Origin: an uncultured Clostridia bacterium
GTDB taxonomy: Bacteria; Bacillota; Clostridia; Christensenellales; UBA1242
Length of the DNA stretch: 31,337 bases
NCBI GenBank assembly: GCA_934778125.1
Contig: CAKVOF010000014.1
Location: 1-31,337, forward strand
Direction: 5' to 3'
The position numbers and the translations under genes were made by a program. This document shows, one piece after another, positions 16,028 to 23,640 of the stretch (positions are counted from its first letter, which is position 1; each line of letters begins with the position of its first letter). The notes below the pieces were generated by a model, which did no database searches, was not told the origin of the DNA, and saw only the letters and a list, made by a program, of their open reading frames with translations.

Positions 16028-17857
16028 CTATTTATTATCTTTATTTTCATCTTCAACTATAACTTCATCATCTTTTTTTGAATCAGCATTTGAAGCTTGG
16101 CTAGCTTGAGCTGATTGAGCTGCTTGTTGATATAATTTTGTTATAATTGGTTCATTTTCTTTACTTAAATCTTCAATAGCTTTTCTTAATGCATCAATAT
16201 CATCAGATTCCATATCTTTCTTAGCCTTTTCAAGAGCTTTTTCAAGTTTCTCTTTATCTTCAGCACTAATTTTATCGCCATTATCTCTTAACATTTTTTC
16301 AAGAGCGAAGATTAAGTTTTCGCCTTCATTTTTAGTTTGAACAACTTCTTTTCTCTTCTTATCCTCTTCAGCGTGTTGTTCTGCTTCTTTAATAGCCTTA
16401 TCAATATCTTTTTCATTTAAGTTTGATGAAGCTGTTATTGTGATTGATTGTTGTTTGTTTGTTCCAAGGTCTTTAGCTGAAACACTAACAATACCATTTG
16501 CATCAATATCAAAAGTTACTTCAATTTGTGGAACTCCTCTTGGAGCTGGTGGAATATCGTTTAGTTGGAACCTTCCCAATGTTTTATTGTCGGCACAAAA
16601 TTCTCTTTCACCTTGCAAAACATGAATGTCAACACCTGGTTGGTTATCGGTTGCTGTGCTGAAAATTTGACTCTTTTTTGTTGGAATTGTTGTATTTCTT
16701 TCAATAAGTTTTGTGAATACACCACCTAAAGTTTCAATACCTAAAGAAAGTGGGGTTACATCTAGAAGTAAAACATCTTTAACATCACCACTTAAAACAC
16801 CACCTTGAATAGCTGCACCAATTGCAACGCATTCATCTGGGTTAATTCCTTTAAATGGTTCTTTACCAGTTTCTTTCCTTACTGCTTCTTCAACAGCTGG
16901 AATTCTTGTTGAACCACCAACTAGCAATACTTTATCAATTTGTGAATAAGTTAATTTTGCATCACTCATAGCTTGTTGTAGTTTTGTGATTGTCTTTTTA
17001 ACTAAGTATTCTGTGATTTGGTCGAATTTAGCACGGGTTAAATCATATTCTAAGTGTTTTGTTCCAGTTGCATCTGCTGTGATAAATGGAAGACTAATTG
17101 TGGTTTTAGTTACAGCTGACAAGTCAATTTTTGCTTTTTCAGCAGCTTCTTTTAATCTTTGCATAGCAGCTTTATCTTTTGATAAATCAATTCCATTTGT
17201 ATTCTTGAAATCTTCAACTAATAGTTTAATAATTTCGTTATCAAAGTCATCACCACCAAGAACGTTATCTCCTGCTGTTGCGATAACTTCCACAACTCCA
17301 TCACCAATTTCTAGAATAGAAACATCAAATGTTCCACCACCTAGGTCGTAAACTAAGATTTTTTGTGATTTACCATCAGCTTTATCAAGGCCATATGCTA
17401 AAGCAGCTGCAGTTGGTTCGTTGATAATTCTTAAAACTTCAAGACCAGCAATTTTACCAGCATCTTTAGTTGCTTGACGTTGACTATCTGAGAAATATGC
17501 TGGAACCGTGATAACTGCTTGAGTTATTTTTTGACCTAAAAACTTTTCAGCATCATTTTTCATTTTTGTTAAAATCATAGCTGAAATTTCTTGTGGGCTA
17601 TATTCTTTACCAAAAATGTTTACCCTTTTATCTGTTCCCATACTTCTTTTAATACTGATAACTGTGCTATCAGGGTTAGCAACAGCTTGACGTTTTGCTA
17701 CTTGACCAACAAGTCTTTCCCCATCTTTTTTGAAAGCAACAACACTTGGGGTTGTTCTATCTCCTTCAGCATTTGTTATAACAGTAGCCTCGCCACCTTC
17801 CATAACTGCCATACAACTATTTGTTGTACCTAAGTCAATACCTAAAATTTTACTCAT
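16028..17857 (-). CDS. dnaK: Chaperone DnaK (Hsp70)
   Basis: This 609-residue ATP-dependent chaperone opens with the nucleotide-binding domain signature GIDLGTTNSC. The other Hsp70 signatures follow: VYDLGGGTFDVSIL and VLLVGGSTRIP. The interdomain linker DVLLLDVTPLSLGIETLGG leads into the beta substrate-binding domain and a helical lid. The last 25 or so residues are acidic and Ala/Gln/Lys-rich, as is usual, and disordered. The ATG has AAAGGAG about 10 bases upstream. The 77-base gap after grpE shows no obvious promoter or hairpin, so it is transcribed from the CIRCE-controlled promoter before hrcA. Confidence 0.98.
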   Translation of the reverse strand: MSKILGIDLGTTNSCMAVMEGGEATVITNAEGDRTTPSVVAFKKDGERLVGQVAKRQAVANPDSTVISIKRSMGTDKRVNIFGKEYSPQEISAMILTKMKNDAEKFLGQKITQAVITVPAYFSDSQRQATKDAGKIAGLEVLRIINEPTAAALAYGLDKADGKSQKILVYDLGGGTFDVSILEIGDGVVEVIATAGDNVLGGDDFDNEIIKLLVEDFKNTNGIDLSKDKAAMQRLKEAAEKAKIDLSAVTKTTISLPFITADATGTKHLEYDLTRAKFDQITEYLVKKTITKLQQAMSDAKLTYSQIDKVLLVGGSTRIPAVEEAVRKETGKEPFKGINPDECVAIGAAIQGGVLSGDVKDVLLLDVTPLSLGIETLGGVFTKLIERNTTIPTKKSQIFSTATDNQPGVDIHVLQGEREFCADNKTLGRFQLNDIPPAPRGVPQIEVTFDIDANGIVSVSAKDLGTNKQQSITITASSNLNEKDIDKAIKEAEQHAEEDKKRKEVVQTKNEGENLIFALEKMLRDNGDKISAEDKEKLEKALEKAKKDMESDDIDALRKAIEDLSKENEPIITKLYQQAAQSAQASQASNADSKKDDEVIVEDENKDNK

Positions 17858-17934
17858 ATATTTAAATCTCCTTTAAATTTAATTTTATTTTCTTTTTTCA
17901 TTTTTACTATATTCGCATTTTGAAATTATTAAAA

Positions 17935-18477
17935 TTAACTTAATCTATTAACCTTAACAACACTATATCTAATAACTTTGTCGTTTAACATAAAACCTGT
18001 TTGCAATTCTTCAAGAACGATGTTATCAGGATAATTTGCATTACTATCTGCAAGCACCGCATTGTGAAAATTTGGATCGAATTCTTTGCCAACAGCTTCA
18101 ATTTTTTTAACACCCAAATCTTCAAGTACTTTATTTATTTGGTTTTCAATCATTATAACACCATTTAAAACATCTTCATCTTTAATGATTTCTTTTGCTT
18201 TTTGAAAACCATCTAAGGCAGGAAGCAATTTTGTTATAACCGATATCATTCCGCTGATTTTACTTTGCTCAGCAATTTCTGCATTTCGTTTTTTATAGTT
18301 TTCAAATTCAGCTTTAATTCTTTGAGCAAGTTCAAGATACTCAGTTTCCTTACATTCTCTTCCTTTTTTATCACAATTATTTGAAGTTATAATATCTTCA
18401 GAAACACATTCCTTTTCATTGCCAACTTTATTTTTATCTTCGTGAGCAAACTTTTTCTCTTCTTTATCTTTATTCAT
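17935..18477 (-). CDS. grpE: Nucleotide exchange factor GrpE
   Basis: This 180-residue GrpE releases ADP from DnaK. It has a charged, low-complexity N-terminus (1 to about 45), then the long coiled-coil helix (about 45-90, RIKAEFENYKKRNAEI) and the C-terminal beta-wing domain with the conserved GKEFDPNFHNAV and LQTGFMLNDKVIRYSVVKV segments. It begins 2 bases after the hrcA stop, so translation is probably coupled. Length and domain order are normal. Confidence 0.96.
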   Translation of the reverse strand: MNKDKEEKKFAHEDKNKVGNEKECVSEDIITSNNCDKKGRECKETEYLELAQRIKAEFENYKKRNAEIAEQSKISGMISVITKLLPALDGFQKAKEIIKDEDVLNGVIMIENQINKVLEDLGVKKIEAVGKEFDPNFHNAVLADSNANYPDNIVLEELQTGFMLNDKVIRYSVVKVNRLS

Positions 18478-18479
18478 AG

Positions 18480-19547
18480 CTAATCCTTTTTGTTTTGATT
18501 TGTTGAGTTTTCGTTTTTTGTTACTTCATCTGCTATAAATTTAAGCACTGAAGCAATCCTTGCATAATCAAGCCTTTTGGGACCAACAACACCAATACTT
18601 GCTATAATTCCATTAGATAAACTATAATTTGCTTTAACAATACTATAATCATCTAATTCTTCACTATTTTCACTTCCTATTGAAAACACCACATCTTGTT
18701 TTGTGTTATCATCAATGTTTTTAACTATTTTCTTTATTTTTTCTTCATTTTCTAAAACATTTATAAACTTTTTAGCGGTGTCTACATCCTTGCATTCTGG
18801 TGCTTCAAGCAACTTTGCCGTGTTTCCACGAGCTACCATACTTGTTTTTCTTGATGAAAATTCTTTTAACATTTCAGTTATTGATAGAAGAAGTTCTTCA
18901 AAATATCCAATTTGTGATTTGAATAACTTGCAATAATCTTCGAAATTATTAACAATATCTTCAATCCTTTTATTTGCTAGATTAGTTGATAAAAATTTAC
19001 TCGCATCCTTACAATTTTCTTCAGTTAAATTAGATTTTAACTTAATTGTGTTATTTATGATTCCAGCATTTGTTTTAATTAAAACCAAAGCTTCACCCGT
19101 TAATAATGGGATTATATTAATAGCTTCAAGTAAGAGGTTTTCATAACCTTCAATTTGAATAACTGCTGGATAATCAATAACACTTTGAATCTTTTTAGCT
19201 ATTTCATCAACAACATCTTTTAAAAACGAACTTCTACTAATGAAACTATCTTGAACTTTTTTTATCATCTTTTCATCAAATGAAACATTGCCAATTATTG
19301 AATCAACATAGTATCTATAAGCTTTTGTTGTTGGGATTCTACCACTACTTGTGTGCAATTTTTTAAGGTATCCCATTTCTTCAAGAGAATTTAATTCGTT
19401 TCTTAATGTTGCCGAACTTAATGCTTGAAAATGGGTGCTTTGAACTTTTTCACTTGTTATTGGCAAGGCATTTTCAATATAACCTTCAACCGCACTTAAA
19501 AGCAATTCCCTCTTTCTTTCGCTTAACGAAAAATCTAAATCTCCCAC
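18480..19547 (-). CDS. hrcA: Heat-inducible transcription repressor HrcA
   Basis: HrcA binds the CIRCE operator and represses dnaK and groE operons; it needs GroEL to stay folded, so heat relieves repression. The N-terminal winged helix (about residues 5-75) has SERKRELLLSAVEGYIE, SATLRNELNSLEEMGYL and HTSSGRIPTTKAYRYYVD, all typical. The GAF-like and C-terminal dimer regions follow. I set the start at GTG 19547, just after AAAGGAGG; a longer frame from TTG 19568 would read through that ribosome binding site and is unlikely. It is the first gene of its own regulated operon, with CIRCE (19585-19611) at the transcript start, giving autoregulation. About 355 residues, normal for the family. Confidence 0.95.
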   Translation of the reverse strand: MGDLDFSLSERKRELLLSAVEGYIENALPITSEKVQSTHFQALSSATLRNELNSLEEMGYLKKLHTSSGRIPTTKAYRYYVDSIIGNVSFDEKMIKKVQDSFISRSSFLKDVVDEIAKKIQSVIDYPAVIQIEGYENLLLEAINIIPLLTGEALVLIKTNAGIINNTIKLKSNLTEENCKDASKFLSTNLANKRIEDIVNNFEDYCKLFKSQIGYFEELLLSITEMLKEFSSRKTSMVARGNTAKLLEAPECKDVDTAKKFINVLENEEKIKKIVKNIDDNTKQDVVFSIGSENSEELDDYSIVKANYSLSNGIIASIGVVGPKRLDYARIASVLKFIADEVTKNENSTNQNKKD

Positions 19548-19584
19548 ATTACCTCCTTTCGTTAGCAATCGTTTTTGTTATTTG

Positions 19585-19611
19585 TTAGCACTCTTTTATC
19601 TTGAGTGCTAG
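19585..19611. promoter_or_regulatory. CIRCE operator (HrcA binding site)
   Basis: TTAGCACTC, 9 bases, then GAGTGCTAG: a match to the CIRCE consensus TTAGCACTC-N9-GAGTGCTAA at 17 of 18 arm positions. It begins 3 bases downstream of the -10 box, so bound HrcA would cover the transcript start. Confidence 0.97.
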
Positions 19612-19614
19612 AGT

Positions 19615-19643
19615 ATTATATTATTAAGTGTATGCTTTGTCAA
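19615..19643 (-). promoter_or_regulatory. Consensus sigma-A promoter of hrcA-grpE-dnaK-dnaJ
   Basis: The minus strand has TTGACA, a 17-base spacer and TATAAT, a perfect consensus promoter. The CIRCE operator directly follows. A strong promoter held down by a repressor is the standard arrangement for this operon. Confidence 0.92.
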
Positions 19644-19673
19644 CAATTTTTATTAAATTTTTTTGAAAATTTT

Positions 19674-19703
19674 AAAAAAAAATCACGCAAGTTAATTTTT
19701 GCG
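19674..19703 (-). terminator. Probable terminator of the GNAT array
   Basis: CGCAA and TTGCG form a short GC-containing stem around an 8-base loop; in the minus direction it is followed by TGA and nine T. It lies about 105 bases past the last GNAT stop and 30 bases before the hrcA promoter. The stem is short, so confidence is moderate. Confidence 0.6.
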
Positions 19704-19807
19704 CAATTTTACCACTTTTAGATGCGTTGCAATCAATTTTTATTTTTAACTCAAATATGATTACTACTTAATTCTGCTTATATTAAAATAATAAATTGAT
19801 TGTTAAA

Positions 19808-20476
19808 TTATAATTCATATATATCAAAATTTCCATAATCTTCTTGAGAAAATTTTAAGTAACTATCTTTTAAAGCCCCAAACGCATCATCAGAAAGATA
19901 TGGCAACATAGTTAATTTATATTTTTCTGTATCTTCATAATTTCTCATAGGTGGAATTGGGTTGTTGTTAGCATCGAAATTTTTGTATAGAATGTCTTTT
20001 TTACTATCTCTATAATCACAACAAAGACCATAACCATTCTTAAAATAAAAACTTGCCACAGCATTCTGACTTGCTATTTCAGGTTTGAATGGCGAGAAAA
20101 TTCCAGAGATTTGCCTTATAGATTTGTCTAGTGTTTCAGCCTCAAAAACTTGCAACATTTTTGTGCCTAAGCCTAAATTTGAATATTTTGCACCATATAA
20201 TTCGATAAGGCCTAAATATGCAACTGCATTTTTCTTGAAAAATTCGCATTCTAACTTTCCAACAACAAATGGTTCACTTCCATGCATAAATTTATAAGTT
20301 TGAATTAAACCTTCTGAAGTTTTTGAATCAAATGAATCTGTTATTGGTTGCGATGCAATTAAATACTTTCCCTCATCTCTTCCATCAACTAATTTTGTTT
20401 TACAAAATGGATTCTCATCTATTAAATGTTTAACAAATTCGTTTCTATATTGATTTAAATATAATTCTTCATTCAT
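19808..20476 (-). CDS. GNAT-type acetyltransferase, fourth copy of a tandem array
   Basis: A 222-residue protein with a GNAT core: strand AYLGLIEL, the acetyl-CoA pyrophosphate loop LGLGTKML (about 101-108), helix FEAETLDKSI, then ISGIFSPF and the closing FYFKNGYGLC motif (about 143-152). A C-terminal extension, NFDANNNPIPPMRNYED, is shared with the next paralogue. GNAT enzymes transfer acetyl from acetyl-CoA to amines on small molecules, peptides or ribosomal proteins; the substrate here is unknown. The ATG at 20476 has AAGGTG 6 bases upstream. It ends the four-gene array (stop to start gaps of about 15-20 bases), ahead of the hrcA promoter. No membrane segment or signal peptide. Assignment to the fold is fairly secure; function is not. 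Confidence 0.8.
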   Translation of the reverse strand: MNEELYLNQYRNEFVKHLIDENPFCKTKLVDGRDEGKYLIASQPITDSFDSKTSEGLIQTYKFMHGSEPFVVGKLECEFFKKNAVAYLGLIELYGAKYSNLGLGTKMLQVFEAETLDKSIRQISGIFSPFKPEIASQNAVASFYFKNGYGLCCDYRDSKKDILYKNFDANNNPIPPMRNYEDTEKYKLTMLPYLSDDAFGALKDSYLKFSQEDYGNFDIYEL

Positions 20477-20495
20477 AATTTCACCTTAGATTTTT

Positions 20496-21110
20496 TTAAT
20501 CAAAAAAATAGCCTTCTGGATTTGAACAAAACGGATATACAGAGTATGGATAATCTTCTGATTCAATATAATTTTCACTTGGAGGTTTAGGATTAAATTC
20601 ATTGTCAAAATTTTCATAGATAACTTCTAACTTATTATTATTAAATTTATTCTCACAAAGCGCAAACCCATTTTTTTCGTAGAATTTTAAAGTTCCTTCT
20701 CTTGTTGAAATGCTTGGATCAACTGAAATAAAGTGCCCCGTAATATGATGTGTATCCTCTTCTTTTATAGCTGTTTCAAACATTTTTATCAATTCAGTAC
20801 CAATTCCTAACCTTGCATAATTAGGACTAGTTAAATTAATCAATCCTAACCATGCAACATCCTTTTTATGATATATTCCACCCATTATCGTTCCAGCACG
20901 CGTTATTAATCCACCATTAGTAAACATACAGTAACCATCTAAATTTAAATAATCATTTTTATAGTTGTTGTCTTTTTTTAATCCAAACAACAAACCACCC
21001 AATTCATTTAAATCTTTAATTTTAAAAACTGTTTCACAATCACAATCTTTTTTTTGGATAAACTCCATTTCTCTCGAGATTATGCTTTCTACTTTATTGT
21101 TCATTTCCAC
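20496..21110 (-). CDS. GNAT-type acetyltransferase, third copy of a tandem array
   Basis: About 204 residues. The core reads AWLGLINL, then YARLGIGTELIKMFE (acetyl-CoA loop), ITGHFISVDPSIS and FYEKNGFALC, parallel to its three neighbours. The C-terminal NFDNEFNPKPPSENYIES is closest to that of the fourth copy. The start is either GTG 21110 or, more likely, ATG 21104, since the GAGGGTGG ribosome binding site would overlap the GTG. The N-terminal 70 residues have no motif I recognise and differ among the copies. It is co-oriented and closely spaced with its paralogues, so one transcript is likely. Substrate unknown. Confidence 0.8.
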   Translation of the reverse strand: MEMNNKVESIISREMEFIQKKDCDCETVFKIKDLNELGGLLFGLKKDNNYKNDYLNLDGYCMFTNGGLITRAGTIMGGIYHKKDVAWLGLINLTSPNYARLGIGTELIKMFETAIKEEDTHHITGHFISVDPSISTREGTLKFYEKNGFALCENKFNNNKLEVIYENFDNEFNPKPPSENYIESEDYPYSVYPFCSNPEGYFFD

Positions 21111-21125
21111 CCTCTTATTGCTCTA

Positions 21126-21809
21126 TTACATACTTGAACACTCAAATGTGTCTGAGATGAATTGATCAAAAGTTCGCCTTCTTTGCTCTGTTATTGGCTG
21201 AGTTAAAAGAATATACCTTTCTTCATCTTTCTCTTTTAAGTTCTTGATAACTGGCATTTCGCTAAAATTTTCATCATATGATTTAAACAACATTTCATCA
21301 CTGCCATTAAAGAATGGGTATTCAGCAAAACTATAGTTATTTTTTTCGTAAAAACTTCTCACTTGTTCATCATCAGCAATAGTTATTTTGCAAGGGCAAA
21401 AATAACCCGAAATATTATGAATCCCAAAGTTTTTTGTCGTTTGTTCAAACATATTTAACATCTTGCTCCCAAGTCCTATATGGGCATCTTTTTGTGAATC
21501 CAATGCGATCAAATTTAAATATGCACAATCCAAGTCACTATACATTTTTCCATTCACTCTTCCAATTTCTCTAAGATTAAAATTTAAACAATCTATTTTG
21601 CTTGCTTTAATTCTAACATTTTGTCTTGGATTTCTTAACACGCCATTAACATCAACATCTGGCATGTAATGAGATGATGAAATAATAAATAGTTCACCAT
21701 TTTTTGCTCTGAAAGTGTCAAAAACACTGTTAGGATATCTTTTTCTATAATTTTTAATATAATTATCAACAACTAATTTTTGAAAAGTATTCATACTTTT
21801 ATTTTTCAT
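21126..21809 (-). CDS. GNAT-type acetyltransferase, second copy of a tandem array
   Basis: A 227-residue paralogue, the most diverged of the four. The core is AYLNLIAL, HIGLGSKMLNMFEQ (acetyl-CoA loop), ISGYFCPCKITIAD and FYEKNNYSFA. The usual Gly of the NGY/NGF motif is Asn here, and the C-terminal motif is reduced to SYDENFSEMPVIKN. The N-terminus is longer and basic (NYIKNYRKRYPNS). The ATG at 21809 has GGTGGTGG 4 bases upstream. Spacing to its neighbours is 15-20 bases. As with the other copies, the acceptor substrate cannot be told. Confidence 0.78.
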   Translation of the reverse strand: MKNKSMNTFQKLVVDNYIKNYRKRYPNSVFDTFRAKNGELFIISSSHYMPDVDVNGVLRNPRQNVRIKASKIDCLNFNLREIGRVNGKMYSDLDCAYLNLIALDSQKDAHIGLGSKMLNMFEQTTKNFGIHNISGYFCPCKITIADDEQVRSFYEKNNYSFAEYPFFNGSDEMLFKSYDENFSEMPVIKNLKEKDEERYILLTQPITEQRRRTFDQFISDTFECSSM

Positions 21810-21829
21810 CTTCCACCACCTTTATGAAA

Positions 21830-22474
21830 CTAAAATATACAATTTTCATCATCGTTTAGACAAATAACCGCACTCGCTGTGTAAAGGAAATCATTAGTTT
21901 CTTTGTAGTTTTTTTCTACAATGCTCTTTGCTTGCCCATTATTATTGAAATTTTTATAAATTAAATTACATTCATTATGGCTCACTATTCCATAACCATT
22001 ATGATAATAAAAATCCTTTACCTCTTTATCTCCAGCCACACTATGATCGAATGGAGCAAATATTCCTGCAATATGATGAATGCCCTTATTTAACACTGAG
22101 CTCTCAAACATTTTAAGCATATTAGAACCAATTCCAAGCCTGCCATATTTTGCACTTTCTACTCTTATCACTTGAAGCTCGGCCATGTTTAATGGAGGAT
22201 ATCCAACTCCAACCACCTTACCTACATAATTGTATCCCGACATTTTACCTTTATTTAACAAACTATAAGCAATAATATTAATAACATCACATGAGGCAGA
22301 AAACTCGTTTTCCTTAGAGCTACCATAATTATCACAAAACAATACAACAGGAACTTCATTTCGAGTTAAAAAGGCTTCCGCCTTGGAACCTTCAAGATTA
22401 TCCATCTTTTTTTCAAAAAAATACTTATCTTCGTTTAATAAAAAACTACAATCTTTTATTTCCATATTTTCCAC
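21830..22474 (-). CDS. GNAT-type acetyltransferase, first copy of a tandem array
   Basis: A 214-residue protein, promoter-proximal in the array. The core is AELQVIRV, YGRLGIGSNMLKMFE (acetyl-CoA loop), IAGIFAPFDHSVAG and FYYHNGYGIV; the C-terminal tail NFNNNGQAKSIVEKNYKE is a looser version of the tail in the other copies. The ATG at 22474 has GGGGTGG 5 bases upstream. The stop of hemW is 32 bases before this start, and a strong promoter (22495-22523) lies across the hemW stop, so the array can be expressed with or without lepA-hemW. Not part of the known Bacillus lepA-hemW-hrcA order, hence an insertion. Confidence 0.8.
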   Translation of the reverse strand: MENMEIKDCSFLLNEDKYFFEKKMDNLEGSKAEAFLTRNEVPVVLFCDNYGSSKENEFSASCDVINIIAYSLLNKGKMSGYNYVGKVVGVGYPPLNMAELQVIRVESAKYGRLGIGSNMLKMFESSVLNKGIHHIAGIFAPFDHSVAGDKEVKDFYYHNGYGIVSHNECNLIYKNFNNNGQAKSIVEKNYKETNDFLYTASAVICLNDDENCIF

Positions 22475-22494
22475 CCCATATGTTTGATTGTAGT

Positions 22495-22523
22495 ATTATA
22501 ACACAATTATATTAACATTTCAA
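22495..22523 (-). promoter_or_regulatory. Sigma-A promoter of the GNAT array, within the end of hemW
   Basis: The minus strand has TTGAAA, a 17-base spacer and TATAAT. The -35 half lies in hemW's last codons and the -10 box just past its stop, about 20 bases before the first GNAT start codon. Five of six and six of six consensus matches. Confidence 0.7.
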
Positions 22524-23640
22524 TAGCCTTATTTAAAAATAATAATCCTGTTTTGGTTGCTCTTATATATCCATCAACCACTTCAATAAATCCTAAGTCT
22601 TTTAGTTTTTTAATCTGATCTTCTTTTAAACTTAAAAAGTTGATTTTGAACCGTGAATCAACACTTTTTATATCGATTCCTTTCAAAGTTCTAAGCCCCA
22701 GCATAATTGTTTCTTCAAGTAATTCATCATTACTTTCTTTTTCAATATTTTCTCTTGCGCAATCACAAGATTCAATTGCATTGATATATTCACAAACTCC
22801 GCATTTATTATTCCATCTAGTGTCTTCAAAAAAACTATGAGCACCAGCACCAACACCTATGTAGTTATGCATATTCCAACAATTAAGGTTATGCTTGCAT
22901 TCGTAGCCTTTCAATGCATAATTACTAATTTCGTAGCGATTAAAACCATATTGCATTAAGTATTTTTCAGAGTTTAATAACATATTAACAACTTTCTCTT
23001 CACTTGGTAATTTAATTATGCCATTTGCAACCTCTTCAAAAAGTTTTGTTCCTGATTCTAGAATGAGTGCATACACGCTTATATGTGTGCTTCCTATTTT
23101 CACTGCGAGGTTAATTGTTTTTCTCAAATCAGAAAGTTTCTGACCAGGTAATCCAAGCATAATATCGGTGTTTATATTACTCACCCCAACCGACTTTAAT
23201 ATTTCAATTGCATTAACATAGTCTTGTTTTGTGTGGATTCTGCCAATCTTTTTTAAACAACTGGTTTTAATCGATTGTAAACCAACACTTACTCTATTTA
23301 TTCCTGCTTGAACCCACTCCAATGCTTTAGAATATGTTATTGAATTAGGGTTCGCTTCAATAGTTATTTCTGCATTGGGCAAAACATTAAAATTGGCTTT
23401 TATTTCAGATAAAATAGTTGATATTGCCCCTTGAAATAAAACACTTGGTGTTCCACCACCTATAAAAATTGTATCTATATTGTAGTCTTTTAATTTTGAT
23501 TTATAAGACTTTATTTCTTTAATCAAAGCAAGCAAATAAGAATGCTGGAAATTATCTAATCCAGCATACGAATTAAAGTCACAATATTTGCATTTTGCTT
23601 TACAAAATGGAATGTGTATATAAAGCCCAATTTCTTTCAT
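22507..23640 (-). CDS. hemW: Radical-SAM heme chaperone HemW
   Basis: A 377-residue HemN-like radical-SAM protein. The N-terminal LYIHIPFCKAKCKYCDFNSY holds Cys13-x3-Cys17-x2-Cys20, the [4Fe-4S]/SAM site, followed by FIGGGTPS and VSVGLQS. HemW binds heme and is thought to deliver it to respiratory enzymes; it is not the coproporphyrinogen oxidase HemN, which is longer and has an extra N-terminal cysteine region. A C-terminal winged-helix-like HemN_C region is present (LGLRTLKGID). The ATG overlaps the lepA stop by one base (TAATG), so the two are translationally coupled. The lepA-hemW pair and length are typical of Bacillota. Confidence 0.94.
   Translation of the reverse strand: MKEIGLYIHIPFCKAKCKYCDFNSYAGLDNFQHSYLLALIKEIKSYKSKLKDYNIDTIFIGGGTPSVLFQGAISTILSEIKANFNVLPNAEITIEANPNSITYSKALEWVQAGINRVSVGLQSIKTSCLKKIGRIHTKQDYVNAIEILKSVGVSNINTDIMLGLPGQKLSDLRKTINLAVKIGSTHISVYALILESGTKLFEEVANGIIKLPSEEKVVNMLLNSEKYLMQYGFNRYEISNYALKGYECKHNLNCWNMHNYIGVGAGAHSFFEDTRWNNKCGVCEYINAIESCDCARENIEKESNDELLEETIMLGLRTLKGIDIKSVDSRFKINFLSLKEDQIKKLKDLGFIEVVDGYIRATKTGLLFLNKAIEMLI

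Noticed and set aside
16986..17351. A 121-residue plus-strand open frame over dnaK
   Set aside because: It is an antisense shadow of dnaK, with no ribosome binding site or recognisable protein; the same holds for other plus-strand frames over minus-strand genes, such as 5548-5853 and 9919-10224.
19548..19568. Longer HrcA beginning at TTG 19568
   Set aside because: The extra codons encode the AAAGGAGG ribosome binding site itself; GTG at 19547 is the better start.
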